From positions 1 to 64,000 of the forward strand of contig JADZFD010000026.1 in NCBI GenBank assembly GCA_020850225.1: a stretch of 64,000 bases of DNA, written 5' to 3'. Positions 48,776-59,391 of this stretch are shown here, one piece after another. A program made the translations under genes and the position numbers. The DNA comes from Saprospiraceae bacterium. GTDB lineage: Bacteria > Bacteroidota > Bacteroidia > Chitinophagales > Saprospiraceae. The notes beneath the pieces were generated by a model. It was given only the letters and a program-made list of their open reading frames with translations. It was not told the DNA's origin and ran no database searches. Position 1 is the stretch's first letter, and every line of letters starts with the position of its first letter.

Positions 48776-51550
48776 ATGAGCTATTCAAAAGCTAAATCTA
48801 AAAAAGAAATTGCTGTAAATGGTAAAAAATACCAGTACAGTTCATTGAAAGACCTGCATAAGAACATAGAGCATCTTCCGTTTAGTATCCGTATTTTGCT
48901 TGAAAATGTTCTCAGGAATTATGATGATTTCAGTATTACGGATGAACATGTAGATACATTACTTAATTGGACACCACAACCCTTGGACAAGGATATACCA
49001 TTTAAACCGGCAAGAATTCTGATGCAGGATTTTACGGGTGTACCTGCTGTGGTAGATATGGCATCCCTGCGTGCTGAATTTGTCAGACATGGAAAAAATG
49101 GTGATAAAATAAACCCGGCCATTCCTGTTGATTTAGTGATTGACCACTCCGTACAGGTAGACTATTACGGTACAGATTATTCCTATGACAAGAACGTAGA
49201 ACTTGAATTTGACAGAAACCAGGAGCGCTACGAACTATTAAAGTGGGCACAGCAAGGATTGAAGAATTTTACGGTAGTACCACCGGGAATGGGTATTTGT
49301 CATCAGGTGAATCTGGAATATCTGTGTAAAGGGATTACATCCCGGGACGGATGGTTATTTCCTGATACGCTGGTAGGTACGGACTCACATACGCCTATGG
49401 TCAATGGTATAGGTGTGGTAGCATGGGGTGTAGGTGGTATAGAAGCTGAAGCAGCCATGCTGGGACAACCCATTTTCTTTACATGTCCTGAAGTAGTAGG
49501 ACTTAAACTTACAGGCAAGATTCCGGATCATTGTACGGCAACTGATATGGTACTATCCATTACCAAGCTGCTGAGAGATACGAAGGTAGTTGGTAAGTTT
49601 GTAGAAGTATTTGGCGATGGCCTGAATAATCTCTCCGTTACGGATCGTGCCACTATAGGCAATATGTCTCCTGAATTCGGTTGTACCATTACCTACTTCC
49701 CGATAGATGACCGTACATTGGAATATATGCGGGCGACTAACAGAAGTGAAGAACAGATAGAGATCGTTGAAGCATATTGTAAGGAAAATCTGCTGTGGCG
49801 TACGGGTAACGAGAATATTCAGTACTCTCAGGTAGTAGAATTGGATTTGTCTACGCTGGAACCTACTGTTTCCGGGCCGAAGCGACCTCAGGATAAGATT
49901 CTTGTAAGAGAATTGTCAGATAAATTTTGCGAAATTCTTAAAACGGAATTCAACCGCGAGTATGAGGCAAAGGATAAAAGGAGAGAAAGTGCATGGATCA
50001 TGGAAGGTGGTTCAGGTACGGAATTTGTTTCCGGGAAAGTGCCTATTCATGGGGAAAGTCATTCAGAAGTCATTGTCGATAATAAGCTGCATACGGTTCG
50101 GATCAAGGATAAAAATAAAGAATTTCTGCTTAGCGACGGAAGTATCGTGATAGCTGCAATCACCAGCTGTACCAATACATCCAATCCTGCTGTTATGATA
50201 GGAGCAGGATTGCTTGCACGCAATGCCGTTGAGAGAGGACTCAGAACCAAGTCCTGGGTCAAAACTTCTCTCGCTCCAGGTTCAAAAGTAGTAACCAAAT
50301 ATCTGGAAAGGTCAGGCCTCAACGTAGATTTGGATGCACTCAGATTCCATACAGTAGGTTATGGGTGTACTTCGTGTATAGGAAATTCAGGTCCATTGCC
50401 ACCTGCTATAGCTACTGCTGTAGATCAGTCTGAACTGGTAGTGGCATCGGTACTTTCAGGTAACAGAAACTTTGAAGCCCGTGTACATCCACAGGTGAAA
50501 ATGAATTTTCTGATGTCTCCAATGCTTGTAGTAGCATATGCGCTTGCAGGAAGGGTAGATATCAACCTTTTAAACGACCCGATTGACTACGATCCGAATG
50601 GTGAGCCAGTTTTTCTCAAGGATATCTGGCCATCCCGTGATGAAATCCAGCAGACCATCAATGAATGTATGAAGCAGGATGACTTCAGGGAAGTGTATGA
50701 TGTTATTTTTGACGGATCGACTGACTGGCAGCAACTGGAAGTAGGTTTAGGTCAGAATTTTGAATGGAATCAGTCCTCAACCTATATCAAAGAAGCACCC
50801 TTCTTCGAAAATCTAAAGCCGACACCTGATCCGGTAACAGATATCAAAGGTGCTAAGGTATTGCTCTATTTAGGAGACTCAGTCACTACCGACCATATTT
50901 CACCGGCAGGTTCATTCAGGGAGGATTCTGCTGCTGGCAGGTATCTGACAGATCACGGCATTAGCCGTCCTGACTTCAACTCCTACGGATCACGAAGGGG
51001 AAATCATGAGGTTATGATGCGGGGAACTTTTGCTAACGTGCGTATCAAGAATAAGATTGCAGACAAGGAAGGCGGATTCAGTCGCTACCTGCCAACAGGA
51101 GAGGTCATGACCGTCTTTGATACAGCTATGCGTTATCAGCAGGACAGCACACCATTGATCATACTGGCAGGAAAAGAATATGGCTCGGGTTCAAGCCGTG
51201 ACTGGGCAGCCAAAGGTACATATCTGCTGGGTGTTAAGGCTGTGATTGCAGAGAGTTACGAGCGGATTCACAGAAGCAATCTGGTAGGGATGGGCGTGGC
51301 ACCTTTGGTGTTTGTCAATGGTGAAAATGCCGTGTCACTTGGGTTGGATGGTACCGAAACATACCATATTGAAGGATTGGAAGATAATCTGACTCCACAC
51401 AAGATACTGCATGTCACTGCAGTTCACCCCTCAGGGAAGGAGACTCAATTCAAGGCAGAAGCAAGATTGGATTCAGCCATAGAGATAGAGTACTATAAAA
51501 ACCAGGGCATCCTGCAGTATGTATTGCGCGATTATCTAAAAAATAATTAA
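48776..51550 (+). CDS. acnA: Aconitate hydratase AcnA (ORF opens at a TTG at 48764)
   Basis: VPAVVDMASLRAE; GTDSHTPMVNGIGVVAWGVGGIEAEAAMLGQP; AITSCTNTSNP; GCTSCIGNSGPL; GSSRDWAAKGT. Confidence 0.96.
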   Translation: MSYSKAKSKKEIAVNGKKYQYSSLKDLHKNIEHLPFSIRILLENVLRNYDDFSITDEHVDTLLNWTPQPLDKDIPFKPARILMQDFTGVPAVVDMASLRAEFVRHGKNGDKINPAIPVDLVIDHSVQVDYYGTDYSYDKNVELEFDRNQERYELLKWAQQGLKNFTVVPPGMGICHQVNLEYLCKGITSRDGWLFPDTLVGTDSHTPMVNGIGVVAWGVGGIEAEAAMLGQPIFFTCPEVVGLKLTGKIPDHCTATDMVLSITKLLRDTKVVGKFVEVFGDGLNNLSVTDRATIGNMSPEFGCTITYFPIDDRTLEYMRATNRSEEQIEIVEAYCKENLLWRTGNENIQYSQVVELDLSTLEPTVSGPKRPQDKILVRELSDKFCEILKTEFNREYEAKDKRRESAWIMEGGSGTEFVSGKVPIHGESHSEVIVDNKLHTVRIKDKNKEFLLSDGSIVIAAITSCTNTSNPAVMIGAGLLARNAVERGLRTKSWVKTSLAPGSKVVTKYLERSGLNVDLDALRFHTVGYGCTSCIGNSGPLPPAIATAVDQSELVVASVLSGNRNFEARVHPQVKMNFLMSPMLVVAYALAGRVDINLLNDPIDYDPNGEPVFLKDIWPSRDEIQQTINECMKQDDFREVYDVIFDGSTDWQQLEVGLGQNFEWNQSSTYIKEAPFFENLKPTPDPVTDIKGAKVLLYLGDSVTTDHISPAGSFREDSAAGRYLTDHGISRPDFNSYGSRRGNHEVMMRGTFANVRIKNKIADKEGGFSRYLPTGEVMTVFDTAMRYQQDSTPLIILAGKEYGSGSSRDWAAKGTYLLGVKAVIAESYERIHRSNLVGMGVAPLVFVNGENAVSLGLDGTETYHIEGLEDNLTPHKILHVTAVHPSGKETQFKAEARLDSAIEIEYYKNQGILQYVLRDYLKNN

Positions 51551-51597
51551 CCGTACTGAGTATAGTTTTAAACTGAATATAGGTTAATCTTAAATAT

Positions 51598-51635
51598 AAA
51601 ATCCCCACATTTCCGGCTACGGGTGTGGGGATTTT
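51598..51635. terminator. Strong hairpin terminator downstream of acnA
   Basis: AAAATCCCCACA ... TGTGGGGATTTT. Confidence 0.9.
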
Positions 51636-52148
51636 TTGTGTACCTGGATATAGATTTGTATGATAAAATCTTATTTAACCAGATGAATATTTTTACAACT
51701 ACCTTCAATACTATAACTTTAGCCTCGGGATCAGTACATAAACTGCATTATAAACTCTACTCCGATATTAAATGTAATAATCACATAAGGTTTGGATATG
51801 AACATGTGCTGATCGCTACTAAGGTAATAAGGTTAATTTTATATTATGTGTTAGGAAAGTTTCAACCATATTACCTTAGCGATTCTTATCATAAACAATA
51901 CCTGAGCAGGACATGTAAGTATGATCTGTTTCAGTATTGTACATTGATTTCCCCATAAATCTAATGTATTGTGAAATTATTAATAATTCCCTTACAAAAG
52001 CAGAATATAAAAAAAACCGGATCAACTTAAGAGTGAACCGGATTTAACAACACATTTGATTAACTCAAATCGTATTTTAAAAAAAATGAAGAAGTCTATT
52101 ATTTTACTTTTACCTTTATTATCTGATTAATCAATTTAATATAATGCG

Positions 52149-54800
52149 TTAGAATTCAATGATAAGACCACTGTTGATCTGACGGAAGCCAACAGGTATG
52201 ATTCCGGACTGACCTCTGTTTAGTCTGGAACCTACTTCTACCTGATTTCCAAGATTTTTACCAGCTACAAAGAAATTCATCCTTGTTGTTTTTACATTGA
52301 AATCTATACTTGCATTGGCATCGAATGTCGAATATCCCTTGATTTGACCTAACCCTCCATCTCCGGATACATTGGTGAAGTTGGCAAATTCACCATACTG
52401 ATCACCTACATAATTGTATGAAAAACCAAAATTAAACTGCTCATATCCATAATTGAGACCAATATTGTAGGATAATTTTGGAGAATAAGGTGTTTCACCG
52501 TTTTGTATTCCATCACCACCAAATTTATAGACTGTTTTAACTACCTTATCCAAATCTCCTACTGCAACAGGTGTCTGCAACTGGACTTCCTTGCCATTGG
52601 CATCTTTAACATATAATGCATATCCGCCAGGCAGTGCGTTAACTTTATCAGCCATTTCCTGTTTAGTTGCTTGTGTATGTTTAATAAGCGTAAAGAGTTG
52701 CCTGTCAACCAATTCTCCTGACAATACTTTTGTGTTAAGTAGTGTTACGTTCGGTAAAATACTTAGTCTGTGTTTGCTTGTTTCAGGTAATACTTCTATG
52801 CGTAATGCAATCTCAGCTCCCTGGATATTGATGGTTGCGAGTTTGTCAAAGAATTCATTCCAACCTGCCAGGTAGAAATTGCCAATGCGGTTGTTGTAGA
52901 CAGCAAGCTGTCCCCATACTATATTTTTGACTAATTCACCCCGTACACCCAATTCGGTATTGACACTCGTTTCAGGTTTGATATTACTCAGGTCACTGTG
53001 CGATACCGGAGGTACCAGTATGCCATCGCGCTCTACCAGGAAACCGTAATATTTTGAAGGAGCGATATATCCCTTGTAAATACTTCCAAAAACCTTGGCA
53101 CCACCCATTTTGTAACCCAATGTGATACCCGGCTGGAATATGGTATAATTATTAACCCTTTCATTTCCTTCATCTGAAGTCAGATCCGGATTGTTGGCAT
53201 TGGCGATATTATCAGTTCTGTCCATCCATACTTTTTCTAGTCTGAATATAGGCGTGATATCGAAATTCTTATATGAAAACTGGTTTCTTACATATCCTGA
53301 TATCGATGACAGAGCATATTGCAGGTCGGTTGTTACTCTTCCCGTTCTTGCCCACCTGGACGAATCCTGCGCTAAAACACGATCTATATACGTCTCATGA
53401 TAGAATTTTGCCTGTACTTCGGTCTTGTTGACCCAGTCATCTCCCAGGATGCTGTGTTCGTATGTTTCATCTAAGGACGTAACCGTAAAATTCCATCTGC
53501 TGTCTGTTGTAGCTTCACGCCCCTTGCTGTTGATTTTTCCTACACGGACATAATCGTCATCTCTGGGCGTGTGATTATCGAGATAGGTATATTTCTGAGA
53601 GAAGATATCTTCGCCCACATAGCTTCTTACATCTTTGGCTTTGATGACTACGTTTTCCTGTCTCCACCAGTCACGTGCAAAGTCAGAAGCAAAAAACCGG
53701 GTAGTGAATGCGGATGCCTCATCGGGTGTATACTTATGGATAAGGTCTAATCCGTATCTGTGCATAGTAAACCTGTCGGCATCAAACGGACTTTTGGTTG
53801 GATCAATACTGAAAGTATAAGGCGTGATAGAGCTCAAAGTAGCCTGATTGTCTTCCAGTTGACCGCTTATTTTAAAGAAAAGGGATTGCTTGTCTGTCAG
53901 TTCAGCAAATATTTTGGCATTTACGTTAAAATTTTTAACGGAAGAGTTTTCAGTGAATCCGTCAAATTGTTTGTACACACCTTCTATCAGAGCGCCTACT
54001 TTATTCCAGGTACCACCGTAGGACATCAGTCCGGACATATATCCTCTTTGACCACCTGTCAGCTTGGCCTTCAAGGTAGGCTTCTGAGGTGGCTTGGGTG
54101 TGTTGTAATTGATGATACCAAACATATTATTGGGACCATATCTCAACAAATCTGCGCCTGTAATGACCTCAATACCGGATATCCTGTCACTGATGGGATT
54201 GTAGTATACACCGGGAGCAGTATATGGTGCAGGAGAAATAGGTGCGCCATCTTCCATAATGAGGATTTTTTCAGATCTTCTTCCCCATGATCCACGGATA
54301 CTTACGTTGAGTCTGTTGGATAATCCCATATCGCCCAGTACATTGACGCCGGGCAATGTCTTTAGAGCTTCTTCGGTAGAAATAGGTTGGATATGCTTCA
54401 AAGCAATCGGATTGATATAGTAATTGCTACCCTGATAGTTTTCCTTATACATCAGAGGTGTCGTTGTTACATTGACCTCTTTAAGGATGGTGCCACTTTC
54501 CTTCATCATGATGGTACCCAAATCGTTGATTCCGGCAATTGTCTTTAATGAAATAATAGTATCGATCATCCCTAAGGATATGAATGTGATCTTAGTATTT
54601 CCGGGAACTGTGCTGATTGAAAAATTACCTCTTTCATCGCTGTACACCTGATTGTTGCCGATAGAAACAGCCACACCCGTTAATATTTGACTATAGGAGT
54701 CAGTGACTTTTCCTTTTACTGTTGAGGTAGTTTGTGTCATAGCCGGTATGGTGAATCCCAATACCAAAAGGATTAAAATGCTTCTTAAAAATATTTTCAT
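52149..54800 (-). CDS. TonB-dependent receptor, FecA-like (ORF opens at 54851)
   Basis: STVKGKVTDSYSQILTGVAVSIG; EEALKTLPGVNVLGDMGLSNRLNVSIRG; C-terminal strand ending QINSGLIIEF. Confidence 0.9.
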   Translation of the reverse strand: MKIFLRSILILLVLGFTIPAMTQTTSTVKGKVTDSYSQILTGVAVSIGNNQVYSDERGNFSISTVPGNTKITFISLGMIDTIISLKTIAGINDLGTIMMKESGTILKEVNVTTTPLMYKENYQGSNYYINPIALKHIQPISTEEALKTLPGVNVLGDMGLSNRLNVSIRGSWGRRSEKILIMEDGAPISPAPYTAPGVYYNPISDRISGIEVITGADLLRYGPNNMFGIINYNTPKPPQKPTLKAKLTGGQRGYMSGLMSYGGTWNKVGALIEGVYKQFDGFTENSSVKNFNVNAKIFAELTDKQSLFFKISGQLEDNQATLSSITPYTFSIDPTKSPFDADRFTMHRYGLDLIHKYTPDEASAFTTRFFASDFARDWWRQENVVIKAKDVRSYVGEDIFSQKYTYLDNHTPRDDDYVRVGKINSKGREATTDSRWNFTVTSLDETYEHSILGDDWVNKTEVQAKFYHETYIDRVLAQDSSRWARTGRVTTDLQYALSSISGYVRNQFSYKNFDITPIFRLEKVWMDRTDNIANANNPDLTSDEGNERVNNYTIFQPGITLGYKMGGAKVFGSIYKGYIAPSKYYGFLVERDGILVPPVSHSDLSNIKPETSVNTELGVRGELVKNIVWGQLAVYNNRIGNFYLAGWNEFFDKLATINIQGAEIALRIEVLPETSKHRLSILPNVTLLNTKVLSGELVDRQLFTLIKHTQATKQEMADKVNALPGGYALYVKDANGKEVQLQTPVAVGDLDKVVKTVYKFGGDGIQNGETPYSPKLSYNIGLNYGYEQFNFGFSYNYVGDQYGEFANFTNVSGDGGLGQIKGYSTFDANASIDFNVKTTRMNFFVAGKNLGNQVEVGSRLNRGQSGIIPVGFRQINSGLIIEF

Positions 54801-55092
54801 AATCTCTGAAAATTTATAAAATGAAATAATAGTATTTATTTGATAGGGCAAAATTAAATATATAAAAATTATTAATAAGCATATAAAAATTAGAAAAAAC
54901 TTAGAATTTGTTCCGGTATGAAAAATTATATTTTATCAGTATTCTGATTATCCTGATTGTACTTACATTTATTTATATGTAAGATAAATTATTCCGGCAA
55001 ACTTGTATATTTTGTACCTGAATGTCGGATATTTTTAGCAAAGTGCCCGTAATTTTCATAAATTTGCAATCTGTAACATAAGCAGTATATTA

Positions 55093-55875
55093 ATGGAGCA
55101 CTCAATTGAGATATCAAGGAAGAATAAGCTGGAAGCATTCGGAAGACTATTGGATATTATGGATGATTTAAGGTCTCAGTGTCCTTGGGATATGAAACAA
55201 ACATTTGAGACACTGCGGATTCTGACCATTGAAGAGACCTATGAACTCGCCGATGCCATTTTGGAAAAAGATCTGGATGGTATCAAGGAAGAAATTGGAG
55301 ATTTAATGTTGCACATGGTATTTTATGCCAAAATTGGTTCAGAAACGGGTAATTTCGACATTGCTGATGCATTAAATACTATATGTGACAAACTGATAAA
55401 ACGGCATCCGCACATTTACGGTGATATAAAGGTAGAGAATGAAGCTGATGTCAAACGCAACTGGGAACAAATCAAGCTAGCTGAAGGCAAAAGATCTGTA
55501 TTGGGAGGCGTACCCAACAGTTTGCCTGCCATGGTTAAAGCTTATCGCATGCAGGAAAAGACGGGGCAATATGGTTTTCAATGGGATAATAAAGAAGATG
55601 TCTGGAATAAAGTAGAAGAAGAAATCAATGAATTTAAAGAGGTTGCAGAGTCACAAGACAGGGACAAAATGGAAGAGGAATTCGGTGACATCCTGTTTTC
55701 ATTGATTAATTATGCGCGTTATGAAGGATTGAACCCCGAATCAGCACTCGAAAGAGTCAACAAAAAATTCAAGAAAAGATTTGAATACATTGAGGAAAAT
55801 ACCAGTAAACCGCTCAATGAGATGCGTCTGGATGAAATGGATGCACTGTGGAATGAAGCAAAGACAAAAATATAA
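55093..55875 (+). CDS. mazG: Nucleoside triphosphate pyrophosphohydrolase MazG
   Basis: FGRLLDIMDDLRSQCPWDMKQTFETLRILTIEETYELADAI; EEIGDLMLHMVFYAKI; MEEEFGDILFSLINYAR. Confidence 0.95.
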   Translation: MEHSIEISRKNKLEAFGRLLDIMDDLRSQCPWDMKQTFETLRILTIEETYELADAILEKDLDGIKEEIGDLMLHMVFYAKIGSETGNFDIADALNTICDKLIKRHPHIYGDIKVENEADVKRNWEQIKLAEGKRSVLGGVPNSLPAMVKAYRMQEKTGQYGFQWDNKEDVWNKVEEEINEFKEVAESQDRDKMEEEFGDILFSLINYARYEGLNPESALERVNKKFKKRFEYIEENTSKPLNEMRLDEMDALWNEAKTKI

Positions 55876-55885
55876 TTGATGTAGA

Positions 55886-56302
55886 TTAGCAGTGTCTCAG
55901 GAGATAATTCAATAAATCGGTCGTTGTAATAATACCAACAAGTTTATCGTCTTCATCCGTGACAGGTAGTGCATTGTAGGAACAATGACTGATGACTTCG
56001 GCAGCATATTTTATGGAATCACCTGACTCTATAGTACGTACATTTTTGGTCATCATCTGTTCCACATGCAGGTTTTGTATGATTTTCTCATTCATGTCGT
56101 TGTTTTTATGACGTGGTTTGAATTTGTCAACATCATTTTTACTGATGATTCCTGCTAGTTGACCAGCTTCATTTCTTACAATCAGATGTCGGATATCATT
56201 TTCAGCCATTAGATCGATAGCATCTCTGATATTCTGATCTTGTCGGACATAATGAATATTTTTGGTCATTATAGTTTCTACTTTATCGGCTCCTAATGTC
56301 AT
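55886..56302 (-). CDS. Tandem CBS-domain protein
   Basis: VETIMTKNIHYVRQDQNIRDAIDLMAENDIRHLIVRNE; second CBS ending GIITTTDLLNYLL. Confidence 0.88.
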   Translation of the reverse strand: MTLGADKVETIMTKNIHYVRQDQNIRDAIDLMAENDIRHLIVRNEAGQLAGIISKNDVDKFKPRHKNNDMNEKIIQNLHVEQMMTKNVRTIESGDSIKYAAEVISHCSYNALPVTDEDDKLVGIITTTDLLNYLLRHC

Positions 56303-56358
56303 TGCAAATGAAAATTTATTTGAAATAGTATATTCTTAATATTCGTATTCAGCATTTG

Positions 56359-57403
56359 TTACTGAGGCATATTGCGCAATTTTTCAATATTGAGCAATTC
56401 TATCTTATTGTCGTCGATAGCAATTAGTCCTTCGCTTTTAAAATCGGACAAGGTCCTGATGGTCGTTTCTTTGGCTGTACCAGCGAGATTGGCGATGTCG
56501 TCCCGTAATATGGACATAGTCCGTGTATTCTTGGATTCACTGAATTTGAGTAATGCGTTAGCAACACGTTTTCTTACCGAACTGTAAGCAAGTTCCAGCA
56601 GTTGTTTTTCAGATTCTTCGGATTGGTTTGCCAGTATTTTGATAAATTTGGCAGCAAACTCCTTGTTATTATATAGTAATAAGGTGAAGTCCTCCACGGG
56701 AATCAGTTTGAGTTCGCAATCATCTATTACAGAAACGGATGCATGGTATTTTTCATTTTTAAGTAGCGGAATATACCCAAAAAACTCATTTGAACTATAG
56801 ATATTTGTTGTGTATTCCTTTCCAAAATCATTGATTTGATAGGATTTTACATTTCCGCTTACAATATAATAAAGCCATTTTGGATATTGTCCGGCTTCAT
56901 ATATTATCTTTTTTACTATACCTTCTGATTTCTCTGTTTTCTAGGAGTTTTTCAAATTCTTTCTGAGCCTTTGACTCATCAAAAAAACGTTGCAATCCCT
57001 GACTGGTTTCGCCGAATGAACTTTTTAACCGCTCGGATTTTTTGAGTCTCAACTCTATGGTATCCAGTAAATCAACATCATCGAAGGGTTTGGTAATGTA
57101 ATCATCTGCTCCTAATCCCATGCCTTTTCTGAAATCATCCTTTTCTGCTTTGGCAGTCAGAAATATAAAGGGAATATTCATCGTTGTCACATTATTGGAA
57201 AGAATGCGCAGTACACCGTATCCATCCAACTCAGGCATCATGATATCGCATAATATCAGGTCGGGTATCACTTCCAGTGCTTTGTTAATGCCGTCTTTAC
57301 CGTTTTCAGCTGTTGACACCTTGTATCCACTCAATTGGAGCAACTCTTCCAGGTTTTCCCTAACGTCGATGTTGTCCTCTATTACTAATATTTTGGTACT
57401 CAT
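56359..57403 (-). pseudogene. REC-Crp/Fnr-type regulator interrupted by a frameshift near 56900-56915 (REC part 56897-57403; Crp part 56359-56940)
   Basis: REC ORF ends ...EKLLENREIRRYSKKDNI*, which resembles a Crp N-terminus; the +1 frame continues ...KKIIYEAGQYPKWLYYIVSGNVKSYQINDFGKEYTTNIYSSNEFFGYIPLL... into the 56359-56697 HTH ORF, with no good start codon of its own. Confidence 0.7.
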
Positions 57404-57425
57404 ATCAGATGTTCTTGTATTAATA

Positions 57426-58724
57426 TTAATAGGTTGTATTTCCTGATTTGGTAGGTAATCTAACTTTAAATTCTGTACCTACCAGATGTTCACTCTCAAA
57501 GGTAATATTTCCATTCAGCATTTCAACATATTTCTTAACAATATTTAGCCCCAGGCCTGTTCCTTCTATATTTATGGCATTGCTTGCTCTGAAGAATCGC
57601 TGAAAAAGATGTTTTTGATCTTCTTTAGGAATACCCATGCCATTATCTTTTATGGAAATGGTAAATATATTATCCTGATAATCCAGGGTACATCTGATTT
57701 CGCCTTTTTCACCACTGTATTTTATAGCATTTGAAATGAGATTGATGATTATATTTTTTAATATTTTTTTATCGGATATTATCCAGGCTCTTTCTATGTT
57801 GATTGTATTTATTAGTTTTTGATCAGCCTTGAGAATGGTATACATCTCATCTATGACATTGTTCCATATATCAATCACATCTACTGTTTCAAAATGGGTA
57901 TCTACCTTACCTTCTTCCAGCTTGTTCATAGACAGAAAATCATTGAGAATCCCTGTCAGATGTACCACAGAAGCCTTTATTTTATCGATGTGTTTATCCC
58001 GGTTGGGTTGTTGTTCACCTTCAGTATATCTTGCTATTAGTGATACTGATGACAGAATTGTAGAGAGTGGTGTTCTGAATTCGTGACTTGCCATAGACAC
58101 AAAGCGGGATTTTAATTCACCAAGTTCCCGTTCTTTTGCCAATCCGAGTTCCAGGTCTGCTTCCCGTTCCTTAAGTTGCTTCTGTATTCTGATTTTGTTG
58201 GAGATTTCATCTTCCAGTTGTTTGTTGAGTGAGAGTAGTTGATTGACTGCATTTTCAAGTTCATATGTTCTTTCGATGACCTTTTTTTCCAGCTCTTCAT
58301 TCAGGGTCATCAGTCGGGTTTCAGCATGTTTTATTTCGGATAAGTCGTGGACAAATCCCGTAAATATCGACCTGTCGGCTAATTTTACTTCACTTACTGC
58401 CAACCAGAACGGGAACTCACTACCATCCTTTTTTCGTCCTGTCACTTCTCTGCCGATACCGATTATTTTAGCATTTCTGCTCGACAGATAGTTATCTATA
58501 TATTCATCGTGTTTTACAGCAAATTGATGTGGCATAAGCATATTGACATTGTTGCCGATCATTTCATCTTCGTTGTATCCAAATAGCTTTTGCGTTGCCG
58601 GATTTACTTCTTCAATAATTCCCCTGGTATTAATAATAATAATGCCGTCAACAGCTGAGTCAAAAATAGATTGAAGTCTTATAACAGCATCATGATATGG
58701 CTTTAACATATGAAAGGTCTGCAA
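57426..58724 (-). CDS. PAS-domain sensor histidine kinase (FixL-like)
   Basis: FDSAVDGIIIINTRGIIEEVNPATQKLFGYNEDEMIGNNVNMLMP; FVSMASHEFRTPLSTILSS; NLISNAIKYS; GTGLGLNIV. Confidence 0.93.
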   Translation of the reverse strand: MQTFHMLKPYHDAVIRLQSIFDSAVDGIIIINTRGIIEEVNPATQKLFGYNEDEMIGNNVNMLMPHQFAVKHDEYIDNYLSSRNAKIIGIGREVTGRKKDGSEFPFWLAVSEVKLADRSIFTGFVHDLSEIKHAETRLMTLNEELEKKVIERTYELENAVNQLLSLNKQLEDEISNKIRIQKQLKEREADLELGLAKERELGELKSRFVSMASHEFRTPLSTILSSVSLIARYTEGEQQPNRDKHIDKIKASVVHLTGILNDFLSMNKLEEGKVDTHFETVDVIDIWNNVIDEMYTILKADQKLINTINIERAWIISDKKILKNIIINLISNAIKYSGEKGEIRCTLDYQDNIFTISIKDNGMGIPKEDQKHLFQRFFRASNAINIEGTGLGLNIVKKYVEMLNGNITFESEHLVGTEFKVRLPTKSGNTTY

Positions 58725-58803
58725 TTTAGGTTTACAACTAAATAATAATCAAAGGTCTCTAAATAATATAGTAGCATGTTTAAACAAATATCATAAAAGA
58801 TAA

Positions 58804-58815
58804 TGATTTAAATCA
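58804..58815. promoter_or_regulatory. FNR/CRP-like palindrome in divergent promoter
   Basis: TGATTTAAATCA, perfect 12-bp dyad (a-TGAT-TTAA-ATCA-t). Confidence 0.55.
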
Positions 58816-58868
58816 TATTTGCTATGCTCAAAATGATGCAACTTTGAGACAAATTTAAAACAAATTTT

Positions 58869-59306
58869 ATGAATCTTTTGAATCCTGTTTCAACTATTAT
58901 GACACCCAATCCGATTTGTGTTGGTGAAAACGAATCATTGGTAGCCATTGATAAATTATTTAAACAACACAGAATCCATCATTTACCTGTTATTGCTGAA
59001 GGTAAACTGACAGGTATAGTGAGTAAATCTGATTTTTTATTTTTCCGTAGAGGTTTTTTGACAGACAAAGAAGAAAAACTGGAAGATGAGGTCAGATTGA
59101 ATAACTATGTTGCCAAAGATATAATGACAACCAAGCTGGCTAAAATGGAGCCGGATGAAAAAATCAATGTTGCACTTGAAGTGTTCAGAGAGAATCTTTT
59201 TCATGCTATTCCTGTAGTTAAGGACGAAAGGATAGTAGGTATTCTGACTACTTTCGACATTATCCTGCAATTAGCCAACGAAGGAAAAGCATCATCTGAA
59301 TACTAA
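58869..59306 (+). CDS. Tandem CBS-domain protein
   Basis: VSTIMTPNPICVGENESLVAIDKLFKQHRIHHLPVIAEGKLTGIVSKSDF. Confidence 0.88.
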   Translation: MNLLNPVSTIMTPNPICVGENESLVAIDKLFKQHRIHHLPVIAEGKLTGIVSKSDFLFFRRGFLTDKEEKLEDEVRLNNYVAKDIMTTKLAKMEPDEKINVALEVFRENLFHAIPVVKDERIVGILTTFDIILQLANEGKASSEY

Positions 59307-59391
59307 TAATATTTTTTTTTATTGAATATTATTGATTGAACAGTTTATTGATATCTATCTACATTACAGGGATTTTATTAATCAGTATAAA

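Noticed and set aside
51623-51958. 111-aa ORF after acnA
   Set aside because: Begins inside the terminator hairpin and spans a stem-loop; no homology signal.
53760-54290. 176-aa ORF antisense to the TonB receptor
   Set aside because: Shadow ORF of the plug/barrel gene.
56897-56925. Programmed -1 frameshift at AAAAAAG joining REC to Crp
   Set aside because: The needed shift is +1 (or -2); a -1 shift reaches TAA at once. Mutation or sequence error is more likely.
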